The notes below the pieces were generated by a model. The model had not been told where the DNA came from and did not search any database. It saw only the letters and a list, made by a program, of their open reading frames with translations. This document shows positions 11,406 to 23,195 of a DNA stretch of 64,000 bases, piece after piece. The DNA is taken from positions 55,665,718 through 55,729,717 of the forward strand of contig OW387136.1 in assembly GCA_936440205.1 (NCBI GenBank), read 5' to 3'. The position numbers and the translations under genes are program-made. How positions within the stretch are numbered: the first letter of the stretch is position 1; every line of letters begins with the position of its first letter. Source of the DNA: Lepidonotus clava (lineage: Eukaryota > Annelida > Polychaeta > Phyllodocida > Polynoidae).

Positions 11406-11810
11406 GATTGACGATATTCTTGCTATGAGAGCAGAGGATAGGTCTGAAATTTCACAGATATACATTTATATGATCATGGGAAATTTATTCACAATTTCTG
11501 AACAGTTAGATATCTATTTAAAAGACATTCATTGAACAAACAAAAATACGTTTGGATACTCTTTCAGGAATTTCAAATGGAGGTTATTTGCCTGGGTGTA
11601 ATAAATGTTGCACTGAACCTGAATCTTAACCACTTTTGTCCCGGGCAGTAAATCTATAACTAGAAAAAAAAGGAACAGGGGATATGTTGGAAATCCTTTC
11701 CTATATATCCAGTATCATTGACTTTTAAATAGCGTCAGGCCGAGGAAGCTGCCGTCCCCGGTCCCCATCATTTCAACAACAAAAACCTAAGTAGGGACCA
11801 GGCACGGCTT
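11406..11810. other. no recognised feature
   Basis: Ordinary AT-rich sequence; nothing is recognised. Confidence 0.5.
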
Positions 11811-12101
11811 AGTCCTTTCATGACTTAGGTATCTTGCATAATAGGTTCTTACACCTGCAACAGTCCACGGCTACTACTGGTCACTTAAAATTTGTAATGA
11901 ATTTGTTTATTTGTCCTCTATTTATAGCATGGGTAACCCCTTTTATGGTTCTTGGTCTGCTAGCTGGTTTATGGTCCTCCCTGCCATAAACCAGGTGCAC
12001 CAAACTATGCTTGGATGTACGGAGGAATTCCTACCTAAAATGGCTGTTGGTTAACAGTCCTAGTTTGAGCAACTTGCAGACCTGGATGTAACTACAGTCT
12101 A
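11811..12101 (+). mobile_element. dispersed ~290-bp repeat family D, copy 1
   Basis: Starts AGTCCTTTCATGACTTAGGT and ends GTAACTACAGTCTA. The copy at 14859-15145 has the same ends and most of the same interior, including CTGGTTTATGGTCCTCC and CTGCCATAAACCAGG, an internal inverted pair. It is non-coding and its class is unknown. Confidence 0.75.
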
Positions 12102-12239
12102 GGTGCGGCCCGCCCCTGGGCTGGGTCTGTGTGTAACTGCCCGGGTTTATTGTGGTGGTCGAGGTTTATGGCGCGGGCTGTGACAGCCGTACTGTTAGGG
12201 CGGATCCCCAGAGCCCGGACACAGCCACAGAACGGATAA

Positions 12240-13140
12240 AACAATGGCGACCCGACCGGGGTCGTTTGAAACAATGCTGACCTGAGCACTGCCTCTCTGA
12301 AACAATGCTGACCAAACCAAGGCCCTTCCCAATAATGATCACTAAACCCCCTATAATAATGATCAACAAACCACGGCCCCACAAAAGCAGTGCTGGCCAA
12401 TTCTGGCCCCTCCAAAACAAGGATGGCCAAACCAATGGTCTTCTAAAACATTGCTAACCAAACTACGGCCCCTCTAAAACAGTACTGACCGCACCACGAC
12501 CGTTCTAGAACAACGCTGACCAAAACAACAACCTTCTAAAACAAGGCTGACCAGACCATTGCCCTACTAAAACAACGCTGACCAAACTATGGCCCCTCTA
12601 AAACAACACTGGCTGCACCACCACCCTTCTTACACAGCGCTAATCAAACCACCACCCATCTAAAACAATGCTCACCAAACCATCGCCCTTCTATAACAAC
12701 GCTAACCAAACGAGTGACCTTCTGAAAAGATGCTGACCAACCCATGGTCTTTCTATAATAATGATTATAAATCACTACTCCTCTAAAGCAGTGCTGGCCG
12801 AATTACCATGTCACTTCTCTAAAACAACGTTGACTTCACCTTCTATGGCAATGATGATTGAACAACCAATCCCCTAGAATAGTGCTGACCCAAACACAGC
12901 CCCATTAAGACAATTATGGCCAACGAACCACGCCACCTCTATAATAATGATCACAAAGCAAGAGCCCCTCTATGATATTGATGATCAAACCACCGATCCT
13001 CCAAAACAATGTTGGCCCAACCAGTACCTCTCTAAAATAATTCTGACCCACCAACCAACTCTCTGAAGTAATGCTGAACAACCCGAAGCCCCCCTTCTAG
13101 AATAATGCAAAGTAAGGTAAACCACCTCAAATAATGCCAA
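12240..13140. repeat. degenerate ~31-bp tandem array
   Basis: About 28 units following TCTAAAACAATGCTGACCAA then ACCACGGCCCC, with many substitutions and indels. The decay suggests an old array that is no longer homogenised, unlike the clean arrays later in the window. Confidence 0.85.
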
Positions 13141-13196
13141 CCCTGGTATAGCTTTCTTGTATTTTAAGTCACTGGCAGTCCCTCTTTGGTTGCTGT

Positions 13197-13560
13197 CCCA
13201 GCCAAGCATGTGACATCATTATAATGTTGCAGCAACGTTCTGTTTGGTTCTGGATTGGTTCTTGTTATATTATTTTGATAGCTCCCAATAATGTTACTGC
13301 AACATACTGATGTGACGTCACAGTGCAAATTATTACAAGGTTCTGGTTACATTCTTCAACCCAAACAGATTGCTCTTATAACATTCTGTTTTAGTTTGGT
13401 CTTAAACTCACCAAGAGATAAGTTATAATAGCATTCTGAGCTAGTGAGGTTTCAACCTCACCATCAATAACATAACTGTTATGTGCCATATCTTAGTAAG
13501 TAACAGACTGACTTAATAGTACGGTTGTAGAATGTTTCTTTTACTTCGCAATTTGGCTGA
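13197..13560 (+). mobile_element. MITE family A, copy 3
   Basis: Starts CCCAGCCAAGCATGTGACAT and ends TTTCTTTTACTTCGCAATTTGGCTG, shortened here to its inverted-end pattern. The interior has GCAACATACTGATGTGACGT, CAACCCAAACAG and TGAGGTTTCAACCTCACC, shared with the other full copies. It is about 365 bp and non-coding. Confidence 0.85.
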
Positions 13561-13859
13561 GGTAGCCACTCCCATCAGGACTGCTGTTGGGGCCTTAAAG
13601 CCCAGCCTGACTCAGCATTATTAATGCACAGCACCCTTTACAGCTAACCCCCCACACCACCCCCACCCCCACCTACCTACCCAAGGAAGTAATTAACTTA
13701 AATGAGCCTTAGTATGAATTAGCTACATAAAAGCTACATAATTATTATGGGTAATCGAGGATATGTTTTAAGGGTGTCGATATTACAATATCACCTTCTA
13801 GGTCCCGGAAGCTTTGTAGTAGCACTGAGTGGGTACTTTAGGGCACTATAGACCAAAAG
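13561..13859. other. no recognised feature
   Basis: Short C-rich stretch at about 13645-13680; nothing else is recognised. Confidence 0.5.
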
Positions 13860-14480
13860 GCGTTGTTGGTCAGCCAAAGGATAGGCTGGGTAAACTGTTA
13901 TCTCAGAGTTGAAGGATAAGCCAGGTGGACTTTTATCTCAGAGTTAAAGTATAAGCTTGGCGAACCGGTATCTTGAACTCTTATTCTCAGAACTAAAGGA
14001 TAGGCCAGGTGAACTTGTATCTCAGAGTTGAGGATAGGCAAGGTAAACAATTATCTAAAACCTAAAGGATAGGCAAGGTGAACTTTTATCTCAGAGATGA
14101 AGGATAGGCTGGGTGAACTCTTATCTGAGAATTAAAGGAAAGGCCAGGTGAACTGCTATCTTAGAGGTAGATCATAGTCTGGATGAATTGTTATCTCAGA
14201 GTGTCTCGAGAATCTCGGAATGTTATCTAAAACCTTAAGGATAGGTGGGGTGAGCTGTTGTCTCAGAGCTAAAGGATAGGCCAGGTGGACTGGTATCTCA
14301 GAGTTGAAGGATAGGCCGAGTGGACTTTTATCTAAAACCTAACGGATAGGTGGGGTGAACTGTTATCTCAGAGTTGAAGGATAGGTGGGGTCAACGGTCA
14401 TCTCAGAGTAAATCGATAGGGTGTGTGAACTCTTATCTGAGAGCACATTGATTGGCCGGAATAACTTTATCTCAGAGCAG
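13860..14480. repeat. ~36-bp tandem array, about 17 units
   Basis: Units follow GGATAGGCCAGGTGAACT then TTATCTCAGAGTTGAA. Unit length and sequence vary moderately. Confidence 0.9.
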
Positions 14481-14858
14481 TCGTTGCATGAGCAAGCCTT
14501 AAAGCTTCTAAAAAGTACTCATTAATGATGCCAAAAGCTATTGACACAGCTAAAATGTTCATAATCTATGAAAGTGACCAGCCAAAAATGTATATATTTT
14601 TCAGTGAAATGGCCACTTTTAAACTCCTTTACTACACAGACTATACAGACCATTAAGCCCCTGTTAGAGAATGACCCAGGCCCCAGGCCCCAGGCCAGAG
14701 TTTGCTTTACGGTCCCCGGGTGTGACAGAAATGGCGTGCAAAGGTCACCCCGGCTCAGTCTACTCTGCTCGGAGATTGATTCAGGCCGCTGACCCCTGTC
14801 CCTCCTTCTCCCCCCACAGTCGTCTAGCCGGGCGGGGGACTTAAGCCCCTCACCCCTT
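14481..14858. other. no recognised feature
   Basis: Contains a short CAGGCCC repeat at about 14678-14697. The open frames on both strands have no recognisable domain. Confidence 0.45.
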
Positions 14859-15145
14859 AGTCCTTTCATGACCTAGATACCTCTTGCATAATAGGTTCTT
14901 TCATCCACAAAAACCCATGGCTACTAGTGCCCACCTAAACTAAAACTGTAAGGGATTCTTTTATTGGCCCTCTATAAATGGCATGGGGAACCCCTTCAAT
15001 GGTTGTTTGGGTTCTGGCTGGTTTATGGTCCTACCTGCCATAAACCAGGAGCCCGAAAGCATGATGGGATATTGGTGGGAATTCCCACCTAAAATGGTTG
15101 CTGATTAACAGTCCTAGTTTGAGACTTGGACGTAACTACAGTCTA
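14859..15145 (+). mobile_element. dispersed repeat family D, copy 2
   Basis: Second copy of the element at 11811-12101, in the same orientation and with the same ends (AGTCCTTTCATGACCTAGAT and GTAACTACAGTCTA). The two differ at many sites, so neither is recent. Confidence 0.75.
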
Positions 15146-15384
15146 CTCACCCCTCCCCTCACCCCCTCACCCCTCCTACACCCAGGAGACGCTGGGGGGA
15201 CGCTGATCGATTAGCCGCACACACCCAGCGTCCCAGAAGCCTCTTTGGGCCAAATAGAACGTCTGTAATCCCTGACAAATGGCTACTTCAAATAACAGAA
15301 CTTCTGTCACATCCGGGATTCCCTGGAGTGTGCTCAAGGCACTGGGTAGTACGGCCTTGGTCAGGTCAGGTGTGGCCCGGGCCG

Positions 15385-15840
15385 TATAGGCCTTACCATT
15401 ATTGTTATTGTATATACTACACATAGGCCAGCCCAGGCCATATAGGCCTTACCATTATTGTTATTGTATATACTACACATAGGCCGGCCCGGGTCGTATA
15501 TGCCTTACTGTTATTGTTATTGTATATACTACACATATACCGGCCTGGACCGTATTGGCCTTACCATTCTTGTTATTGTATATACTACACATAGGCTGGC
15601 CCGGGCTGTATAGGCCTTACAGTTATTGCTATTGTATATAGTACACATAGGCTGAGCTGGACAGTATAGGCCTTACCATTATTGCTATTGTATATACTGC
15701 ACATAGGCTGGCCTGGCTGTATATGCCTTAACGTTATTGTTATTGTATATAGTACACATAGACTGGCCTGGCGAGTAAAGGTCTTACCGTTATTGTTATT
15801 GTATATACTACACATATGCTGGTGTGGCACCTAGCCTAGG
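15385..15840. repeat. ~57-bp tandem array, about 8 units
   Basis: Each unit contains CCTTACCATTATTGTTATTG then TATATACTACACATAGGC and a GC-rich spacer. The repeated minus-strand motif MCSIYN arises from the array and is not a protein family. Confidence 0.93.
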
Positions 15841-16519
15841 GTTTGCTTTGTACAAAAATAAGGATAGGCTAAGTATATCCTGATAATATACAGTTCACTG
15901 AATTGGTAGTTTTCATCGGTGAATATGTCAAGTTATATTTTTCTTCAGTCCTGGCTCTCTTTGAATGCTGGCTGGATGAAATAAAACGAACTGAACTATA
16001 AACAATTTGAGCAAGGATTCATTCAGTTCTTGAAATAATTCCAATACAGTCGAGCCTATACCAACAGTGGATAATCATAAGAATCTATGCGTGAACATCA
16101 CATAGGAAACTGCACCTCCTAAACAAGGAGGAGTCCAGCACTCACTTTACAGTTAAGGATGGTTCTGGCCGTCCCTCAATGTCCTCTGACCGGTGGGGTG
16201 TGTGGGGGTGGTGGAGGGGGGAGTGAGGGATGGGGAGGACCAGCCAATAGTCCCAGCCGGCTGGGTAATGATTTTTCACTTCCCGCCGCCCACTTCCATG
16301 TCCCCGTTCAGGGCCCGGTCACCACTTTCATGTGCCGGTTCAGGGCCGGTGGTAATGACCCGCTACAAAGTGACGCTTCCATATGCTACTACCGGGCTTG
16401 AAGGGGGCTACCGTCACTACTGTTCCTTAAGGGGACTAAATGGCAACTGCCCCTACTACTGGGCCGTCACGGCTGCTGCCACTACAAACTGGGCCGCATG
16501 TACTATCAAAGGTTTTCTG
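15841..16519. other. no recognised gene
   Basis: Plus-strand frames at 16193-16708 are open but have no recognisable domain. A CCGTCACGGCT segment here is repeated at about 16850, so at least part is duplicated DNA. Confidence 0.4.
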
Positions 16520-16600
16520 GTGCCTCAGTGGAAGGGTGTGGCTTCATCATCCAAAGGTTGGCGGTTCAAGTATCTGTCCTTCTACTGTGGTATTAGACAT
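16520..16600 (+). mobile_element. tRNA-like SINE head or tRNA pseudogene
   Basis: TGGTGCCTCAGTGG resembles an A box and GGCGGTTCAAGTATC, about 45 nt later, a decayed B box. The stretch between (TCATCATCCAAAGGTTG) looks like an anticodon arm and variable loop. A second B-box-like GGTGGTTCAAACCC lies at about 16799. The stems are too poor for a functional tRNA. Confidence 0.35.
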
Positions 16601-16908
16601 TCTCCCTGTGGTCAAAGACAGGGTTATCAAAGGTCTAGTGCCTTTGGCTGTTGTATGTGGTACCCTGCCTATGGGACACTGCATATAAAAGAACACCTGC
16701 TTCAGTAAAAGAATAGGGGTACGGTCTCTACCTCTTTATAGATGTGATCATCCAGGAGCAAGAGTGAAATATCCCAGTACTCCAGAACCACAAAGTCTGG
16801 TGGTTCAAACCCAACAAACAACCGCCACTCAAGGGGACTACCGCTGGCCCGTCACGGCTACTGCCATGGCCTGGGACGGTAAAGTTTATAACTGACAGCT
16901 CTAACTGT

Positions 16909-17218
16909 GGCCGATTGCACAATACCTATCGTTGTTATCATACCCATTGTTATTACGACACCTTTTGTAAGCAACTTTTCAAATTATAACACACGTTTTG
17001 AAACTAAAAAATAGGTGTTAATGCTGTTAATAAGATTTGTTTTTACAGAATATAGCCCTATGGTGCCCCTTCATATATCAATTTACAAAATTCAATTTGA
17101 TCCAGTAGCAACAGAGCTATTAGGGAGTATTGTAGTAATGATAACTATCGTTGTAATGACAACTTTCTTAAAGTTATCTTAAAGTTGTCGTTGTTACGCA
17201 GTCATTGTGCAATGGGCC
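16909..17218. mobile_element. MITE family E, copy 1
   Basis: Inverted ends GGCCGATTGCACAAT and ATTGTGCAATGGGCC (one mismatch in 15). Just inside the ends are imperfect inverted CTATCGTTGT / CGTTGTTACG segments. The inner block CATATATCAATTT then CAATTTGATCCAGTAG is shared with 36125-36170 and, inverted, with 44430-44480. Confidence 0.75.
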
Positions 17219-17539
17219 AGTGGGGGTACCATGTACCAATAATTATATTTGCGTAGCCCAGCCCAACTCATCCCACACCCGACCCACACCAAAGTCAGCG
17301 GCCACATATATACAAAATATCTAAGTCTGTCTAATGGGGCTGCAGTGCGGACATACACTATAACCTTGGTTTATAGGAGATAAAGAGGCAGCGTAACAGA
17401 CACTGTATATATGGGGAAGTTCTGGACCTATTACGTCTAAGGATATAATTATTGATGTATGATATGCACGAAGGGTACGATTATAGGAGTGGGCCTGGAA
17501 TATATAGATGACCAGATGGTTTCTCAGCCAACCTGCAAC
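17219..17539. other. no recognised feature
   Basis: Ordinary unique-looking sequence; nothing is recognised. Confidence 0.5.
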
Positions 17540-17830
17540 GTAGAAAAAATGTTCCGTAACCATATTTTTGGTCAGTTTGTTACTTACAAAGATGGCCGTA
17601 ACAATTACATCAGAACATTGTTACAACATTATTTTTTTGGTGAGGTTTAAACAAAATCAAAGAACATTATAAGAATGTTTAGGTTGAAGAACATTACCAG
17701 AATGTTATAATAACATTGCAGTAAAACGTCAAAGCAGTATGTTATAGCAACATTATTGGGAGCCATGAAAATGACATAACAAGAACCAAACCAGAAAATT
17801 GCTGAAACATTATAATAATGTAACACCTCC
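17540..17830 (-). mobile_element. MITE family A, copy 4
   Basis: Minus orientation: CCGTAACCATATTTTTGGTC and TTTGTTACTTACAAAGATGG at the left, AACATTATAATAATGTAAC at the right. The terminal CCCAGCC ends are eroded. Confidence 0.75.
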
Positions 17831-17944
17831 ACATGGGTTAAGAATACTTAGATCCTGACCAATGATATAAGATTGTGCTATTTAAGCATACATGATTGTA
17901 TACATTTTTCAAAACATCCAGCCACGTATACTTATGCAGAACAG

Positions 17945-18372
17945 AATCGTGTTGCAATGTTATAATAACGTCATATTCTAGCTTGGGAGTCTCCTATCAT
18001 TCCAGGTCTGCTGTCACCAGCCCTGCCAAGCCAAGTATGCAATGTTATCATAAGGTTACAGCGACATTCTGGTTGGTTCTGTATCTTGTTACATTCTTTT
18101 GATGACTCCCAATTACGTTGCTGCAAAGTACTGCCATGACATTGCACTCTGATATTAATACATCATTCTGGTTATGTTCTTCAACCAAAACATAATGTTC
18201 TTATAACATTCTGTATTGGTTTCGTCCTAACCTCAACACAAAAATAATGTTACAATAACATTCTGATTTGGTGAGGTTTCAACCTCGCCATCAATAACAT
18301 AATTGTTAGTAAGTAACAAACTGACTAAAAAAAGTATGGGCGCAGAATGTTTCTGTTATGTCGCAAGCTGGC
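17945..18372 (+). mobile_element. MITE family A: minus fragment plus copy 5
   Basis: A 45-bp minus-oriented end fragment (GTTATAATAACGTCATATTC, 17955-17988) is followed by a plus-oriented copy from about 18013 to 18372 ending TTATGTCGCAAGCTGGCTGG. The interior matches copies 3 and 6. Confidence 0.75.
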
Positions 18373-19028
18373 TGGGTGTGTAGCCCCTGCCCATACTGAG
18401 GACCTTCCCCCCAGCGCGGGTTTTAGTCTGCACACAGAGATAACTCATAGAGCGGCAAACGGCGGGTGACGGCGCCTTCCCCAGTATAAACAAGCCGCTC
18501 GGCCCCCGGCCCTGTGTCAAGGGAGGTGTCAGGAAGGAAATCATTGGAAATTGACTGGAAATAATCGCCTCATTGAGGCTAATAAAGATCGGGGCGGGGC
18601 GACGCCGGCGTCACCACCAATTAGGGTCGGAGAGTGGGAGCGGGGGAGGGGGAGTGGGGGAGGCGAGCAGGGGGTGGCTGGCGGCTGAGGACAGTGGGGG
18701 TCAGTGGGGAGCGACAGAAAACAAGGAGAAATTGTTGTCATTTGAGATGAAAATAGGAGGGAGAGAAAATGATCAACTGAGTAAAACTCATTTCATGGTA
18801 TGGATTTTTGTCATAAGTGGATATATTACCAGGCAATGGGTGGGTGGGGGGCGGCAGGGAATTGGAGAGCTAGAAAACCATATGGGTAAATTAGGGGGTA
18901 ACTAAAACCCAAACTAACGGAGTAATGGAGAATGACAAAAGTAGATAGGGAAGGCAGGCACTGCAGGCAGGGGGCAGAGTGGTATGGAAAGGCTACAGAG
19001 GTGCAACAAGAGACAATGGACGAGGCTA
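18373..19028. other. no recognised feature
   Basis: G-rich stretch at about 18620-18710; nothing is recognised. Confidence 0.5.
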
Positions 19029-19392
19029 CCCCAGCCAAGGATGCGACGTTATTATAACGTTGCAGCAACATTCTCGTTGGTTCTCTATTTGGTTATTGTT
19101 GCATTCTTTTGATTGCTCCCAATTATGTCACTGCAACATACTGCTATGACGGCACATTGTGATGTTATTACAACATTCTGGTAATGTTCTTCAACCCAAA
19201 CAGAATGTTCTTATAACGTCCTGTTTTGGTTTTGTCCTAACCTCACCAAAAAATGTTATGATAATATTCTAATTTGGTGAGGTTTCAACCTCACCATCAA
19301 TAACGTTATTCTTACATACCATCTTAGTAAGTAACAAACTGACTAAAAAAGTATGGTTGCAGAATGTTTCTCTACGTCCCAAGCTGGCTGGG
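19029..19392 (+). mobile_element. MITE family A, copy 6 (full length)
   Basis: One of the cleanest copies: CCCCAGCCAAGGATGCGACG at the left and CGTCCCAAGCTGGCTGGG at the right, about 364 bp. Inside are TATTATAACGTTGCAGCAAC, TTCAACCCAAACAGAATG and GGTGAGGTTTCAACCTCACC, the last a perfect palindrome core. Confidence 0.88.
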
Positions 19393-19889
19393 AGGGCACA
19401 GTAGGCAGGGAGCAGAGTGGCACAGAGAGGCAACAAGGGACAGTGAACAAGGCTACAGACGGTAAGACAGCGACTGTAGAGATGGATGGATGGGGGCAGG
19501 GCTAGGGCTAGGCAGGGGGGAGGGGGGCAGTTGAGGGGAGTTAGTGGGCAGGAGGAACCACAGTGAGCCTCTCGTGATCACAAAAACTGTCCACCTCAGG
19601 GTCCCGGGTATCAATTTGCGGGCCGTGTGTGTCGGCGGGCGGGCGGAGGGTAAGCCTGCAATCACTGGCCTCAGGCCCAGGGTCCGTGAGGGGATCAGGG
19701 GGCCTGTACAGCCCCGCCCTAACTTGGGCTGGCCCCCCTCCCACCAACCTCCACAAACCCCACCTAGAGTCTCTGCCTCTACTTTAAAACCTCCCAAGCT
19801 ACGTATACTCCACCTGTGATGATTTTCCTCACCCAAGGTACCTTAGGCAATACTCAACCCTGCAGACCCCCCTACCCAGCCAATTTGCA
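19393..19889. other. no recognised gene
   Basis: GC-rich, with overlapping open frames on both strands (19453-19836) that show no domain. These are judged to be composition effects. Confidence 0.45.
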
Positions 19890-20221
19890 AAGTTACAGAG
19901 ATGTTCTTCAAACATAATTTTTTAGTTTATTTTGTTACTTACTAAGATGGCATGTTACAATTACATTATTGATGGTAAGGTTGAAACCTCACCAAATCAT
20001 AACATAACTTTTCGGTTAGGTTAGGACAAAACCAAAGCAGAACATCATAAGAACATTCTGTTTAGGTTGAAGATTATAACCAGAATATTATACATGTGAT
20101 AAAATTGCAGTGCAATGCCACACAGTTCATTGCAACGAAATTATTGAGAGCCATCAAAATAACATAACAAGGACCAAACCAGAACATTGCTGCAACGTTA
20201 ACGTCACATGTTTGGCTGGGT
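19890..20221 (-). mobile_element. MITE family A, copy 7
   Basis: Minus orientation, ending GTCACATGTTTGGCTGGG. Contains TTTGTTACTTACTAAGATGG and AGGTTGAAACCTCACC, as in copies 4 and 13. Confidence 0.82.
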
Positions 20222-22862
20222 CACTACATCCCTTACCCCTGTGCTCCCCTCACCTTACCCCTTACCCCTACCACCAATCCCCTCACCCCTATAGCCCTTT
20301 GCCCCCCTTCACCCCCCACCAACCCCCCCCCCCCCCCCCCCCCCAGATTGTACAGGTCCCCTAACCCCTGTAAGCCGTCCCATCCCCGGTATGAGTCCGG
20401 GGCCTGAGGAGAGCGCTGAGGGTTTGTCCGGGTCGTCCTCACACGTCCCCTAGGACTCATCTGACCAGGCCCTGCTTCACTCTGTCTGATCTTGGACTGT
20501 CCCATTCCAACTGCAATTATACTCTGCCAAGTGTACACTGTGCCACTGTTGTATCCAATAAAACTGTGTTATTGTGTTAGAAAATGGTGTCAGTGTCTTA
20601 TCTAAAAAAAAGTGTAGTTGCATTAACTCCAAATCTGTGTCAATGTGATACTCCAAAGACTTTGTCACTGTATTACCCCAAGTTCTGTATCTAGCAAGTT
20701 AAGCAGAGGAGGCTATGTATAGCATGGCTCCAAAGATAGGCAGTCTCAGTATACGAAAATGCCATGTATTTGATTTCATCAGCTTATAATCATCAGGGGC
20801 TGATTGGTATCTTATAATGAGAAACATCTATGCTAACCAATTATAAATGTTTATTTTCAATTTGTCTTATTACAACTAATAATTCTGCGTTTTGGAGCAG
20901 TTTTCAGTCCTATGCTGGCAGTGTTATCATTTTTGTTTCAGGCACTATTATGCGAAATTACCCAAACTAAATGACAACCATGGTACAAATCAAAGTCTCA
21001 GTACTTAATCTGTAATATATTACAAACTACATTTTAATTTACCATTAATTTTGGAGTAACTGACTAAAGAAGACCGCTGCCAATGCTAAAGGATAGGCCA
21101 TAGCCTGGTTCGGCTTTGCAGTGTCACGGGCAATAGTCGCCCGTCACAGCAAGCCGTAATATGGAGAATAGTAAATATAATTAAATTTGCCAATAAATAG
21201 CTCACACGCGGCACTTTTTACCGCTGTCCCACTGCTGCCTGGCTGCTAATGTGGTAGTGATGTAGCTGAAATGTCCGCTGTGTGGACTAGGGGGACTTGG
21301 GGGATTGGAGCAGACTAGGGAGCGGGATACATGATGTAAAGATCTCCGTGAAATGGGTGTTGGGTCTCAGGGGCTGGTGTTGGCAGGCCAAAGCCAGATA
21401 AAGTAGAGGGCGAGAAGGAAGGACCTCGTAGGAGGAAGGTACGGATTGTTGGTTTAGTCTTGCCTTTTAGAAAAACCAAATGGTGCAAAGTCTTTAACCG
21501 TGGAGTGCTACGAAACCTTTTTCACATTCATGGGACTTCTTAGCTTCCGTCGAAGATGGTGGTGTATGGTAGTCATTGATTTCATGACCATGATTTTATA
21601 GATATTCTTGGCATCAGAAATTTTGAGACCATGCTTTTAATAAAAGACAGCATCAGTTTGAAATGTACACTATAATTATTAACCATTACAAAGCATAAAA
21701 TCAAAATAACTAAAATATTTGAACACATAAATACGAAACAACCAGGAAGTAAAGATTACCACTATCAACGTTCATATGATTGCATTATGTGTAGGGGATA
21801 GTAAATAGGAGCTATCAAATCTGAATAAATGATAGAAGCTTCAGTGAGGCACTTTAAACAAAGGCAGTGGAGAGTTGGTTTGCCACTCCATAGTTAAAGA
21901 CTCCAGGGTTGAAGACTTCGCACCTATTGGGGCAGGAGAAGCAAGGCAGGGCTAAAGAAAAGCATCATTGCAGGAGACGGTAGTTTTCCTGGCCTTGTCA
22001 TTGCATAAGAAACGACCACGAGTCTGTAGCGCAGGAAAAATATGAATTAATGATTGGTGGCTGGCAAGGAAATAATCCATCAGCGTAATACATCGGCTGT
22101 CACGGCCCAAATTGAGCAGACTGGGAATAAGCGCGGTCCAGCGGGGAAGGAGTCAATATGGCTGGGGACGGGGTGACTGGGGGGACTTTAACGGCCACTG
22201 TTGGGCGGCTTGTCCACAGCTACAAACCACCACAGCTTGCCCCCTCTTGCTGCTGGTTACACACAATAAGCGCACACAGTTTTTCATTGAGAATGTTGCA
22301 AGTTGCTGCCTCATTTAATATCTAGGTTCTAGTGGTGCAAGCAGCTGTGGTATATAATCAGAAAGCCTACAGTAAGCTAATAGGACTGTCAATTCGTTGA
22401 AGATTGATGACGTTAATGTACAATGTATTAGCACCACGATAGTGTATTCATTACCTGTTCACTATCTTAATATGATTGTGTTTGATTTTTGTTACTTGCT
22501 AAACAGAATTGCGAATCATTTTTCATTCCATTGACTATGTTTTCTATGTATCTGAAGCAAAGGCGAGTCTCAACCTTTTATGAATATGTATATATTTGGA
22601 AAATGGGATTGTTTATTTACATGTTGTATCAACTGGTAAATGTTGTGGCTCTTATTCTTGGCCATTCGTTCATTTGGTGAACATTTTTAACAATTCAGAA
22701 ATTTGATTTGTAATTTTCTCATGGCTACTTACATGCAGATATTAAGATATTGACAGTCTAACGTTTCATCAAAGTTATGCAACCCAATTTTAACATCTAA
22801 AGTAAACTCTACATTTTCTGTACACCTTACTACATAAAATCTTTGCAAAACATAAAGAACAC
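20222..22862. other. quiet region with no recognised gene
   Basis: A poly-C run lies at about 20325-20344. A 35-bp segment at 20890-20926 also occurs at 6730. From 21000 to 22860 the sequence looks single-copy and AT-rich with only short open frames. This is the longest stretch without arrays and may be intron or intergenic. The LINE tail begins at 22863. Confidence 0.5.
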
Positions 22863-22893
22863 TTTTTTTTTTTTTTGAATTCATTCGTTTATT
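22863..22893 (-). terminator. LINE polyadenylation signal and A tail
   Basis: On the minus strand AATAAA (22893-22888) is followed 11 nt later by a run of 14 A (22876-22863). This is the expected 3' end of a polyadenylated LINE transcript and marks the element's downstream boundary. Confidence 0.9.
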
Positions 22894-23195
22894 CAGATAT
22901 AAAATAAGTACAGGTACTTGTTTCCATTTTACATCTGAGTTGCCTTAACTTATTCAAGTTAAAGCCTATAAAAATGTACATAACTCACCATATTTACATA
23001 GAATTCATATAGACATAAAATATTTAAAACTTCAATAAAATATAAGATCAATACAGTAACTATTCTTCCATGTATCTATATAAAAAGGTCTGCAAAATCA
23101 CAACTATATCATTGACATTACAAACTTAGGAGACAAAAATCTCCATATATGTTATTGTTAAAGAATAGTAATACTTATAAGAGAATACAACATTT

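Noticed and set aside
10926-11465. 179-codon Tyr/Ile-rich minus-strand frame
   Set aside because: Most of it translates the TATG/TA microsatellite.
16193-16708. 171-codon plus-strand frame
   Set aside because: No recognisable domain. It overlaps a tRNA-like repeat and a locally duplicated segment, and competing frames are open beside it.
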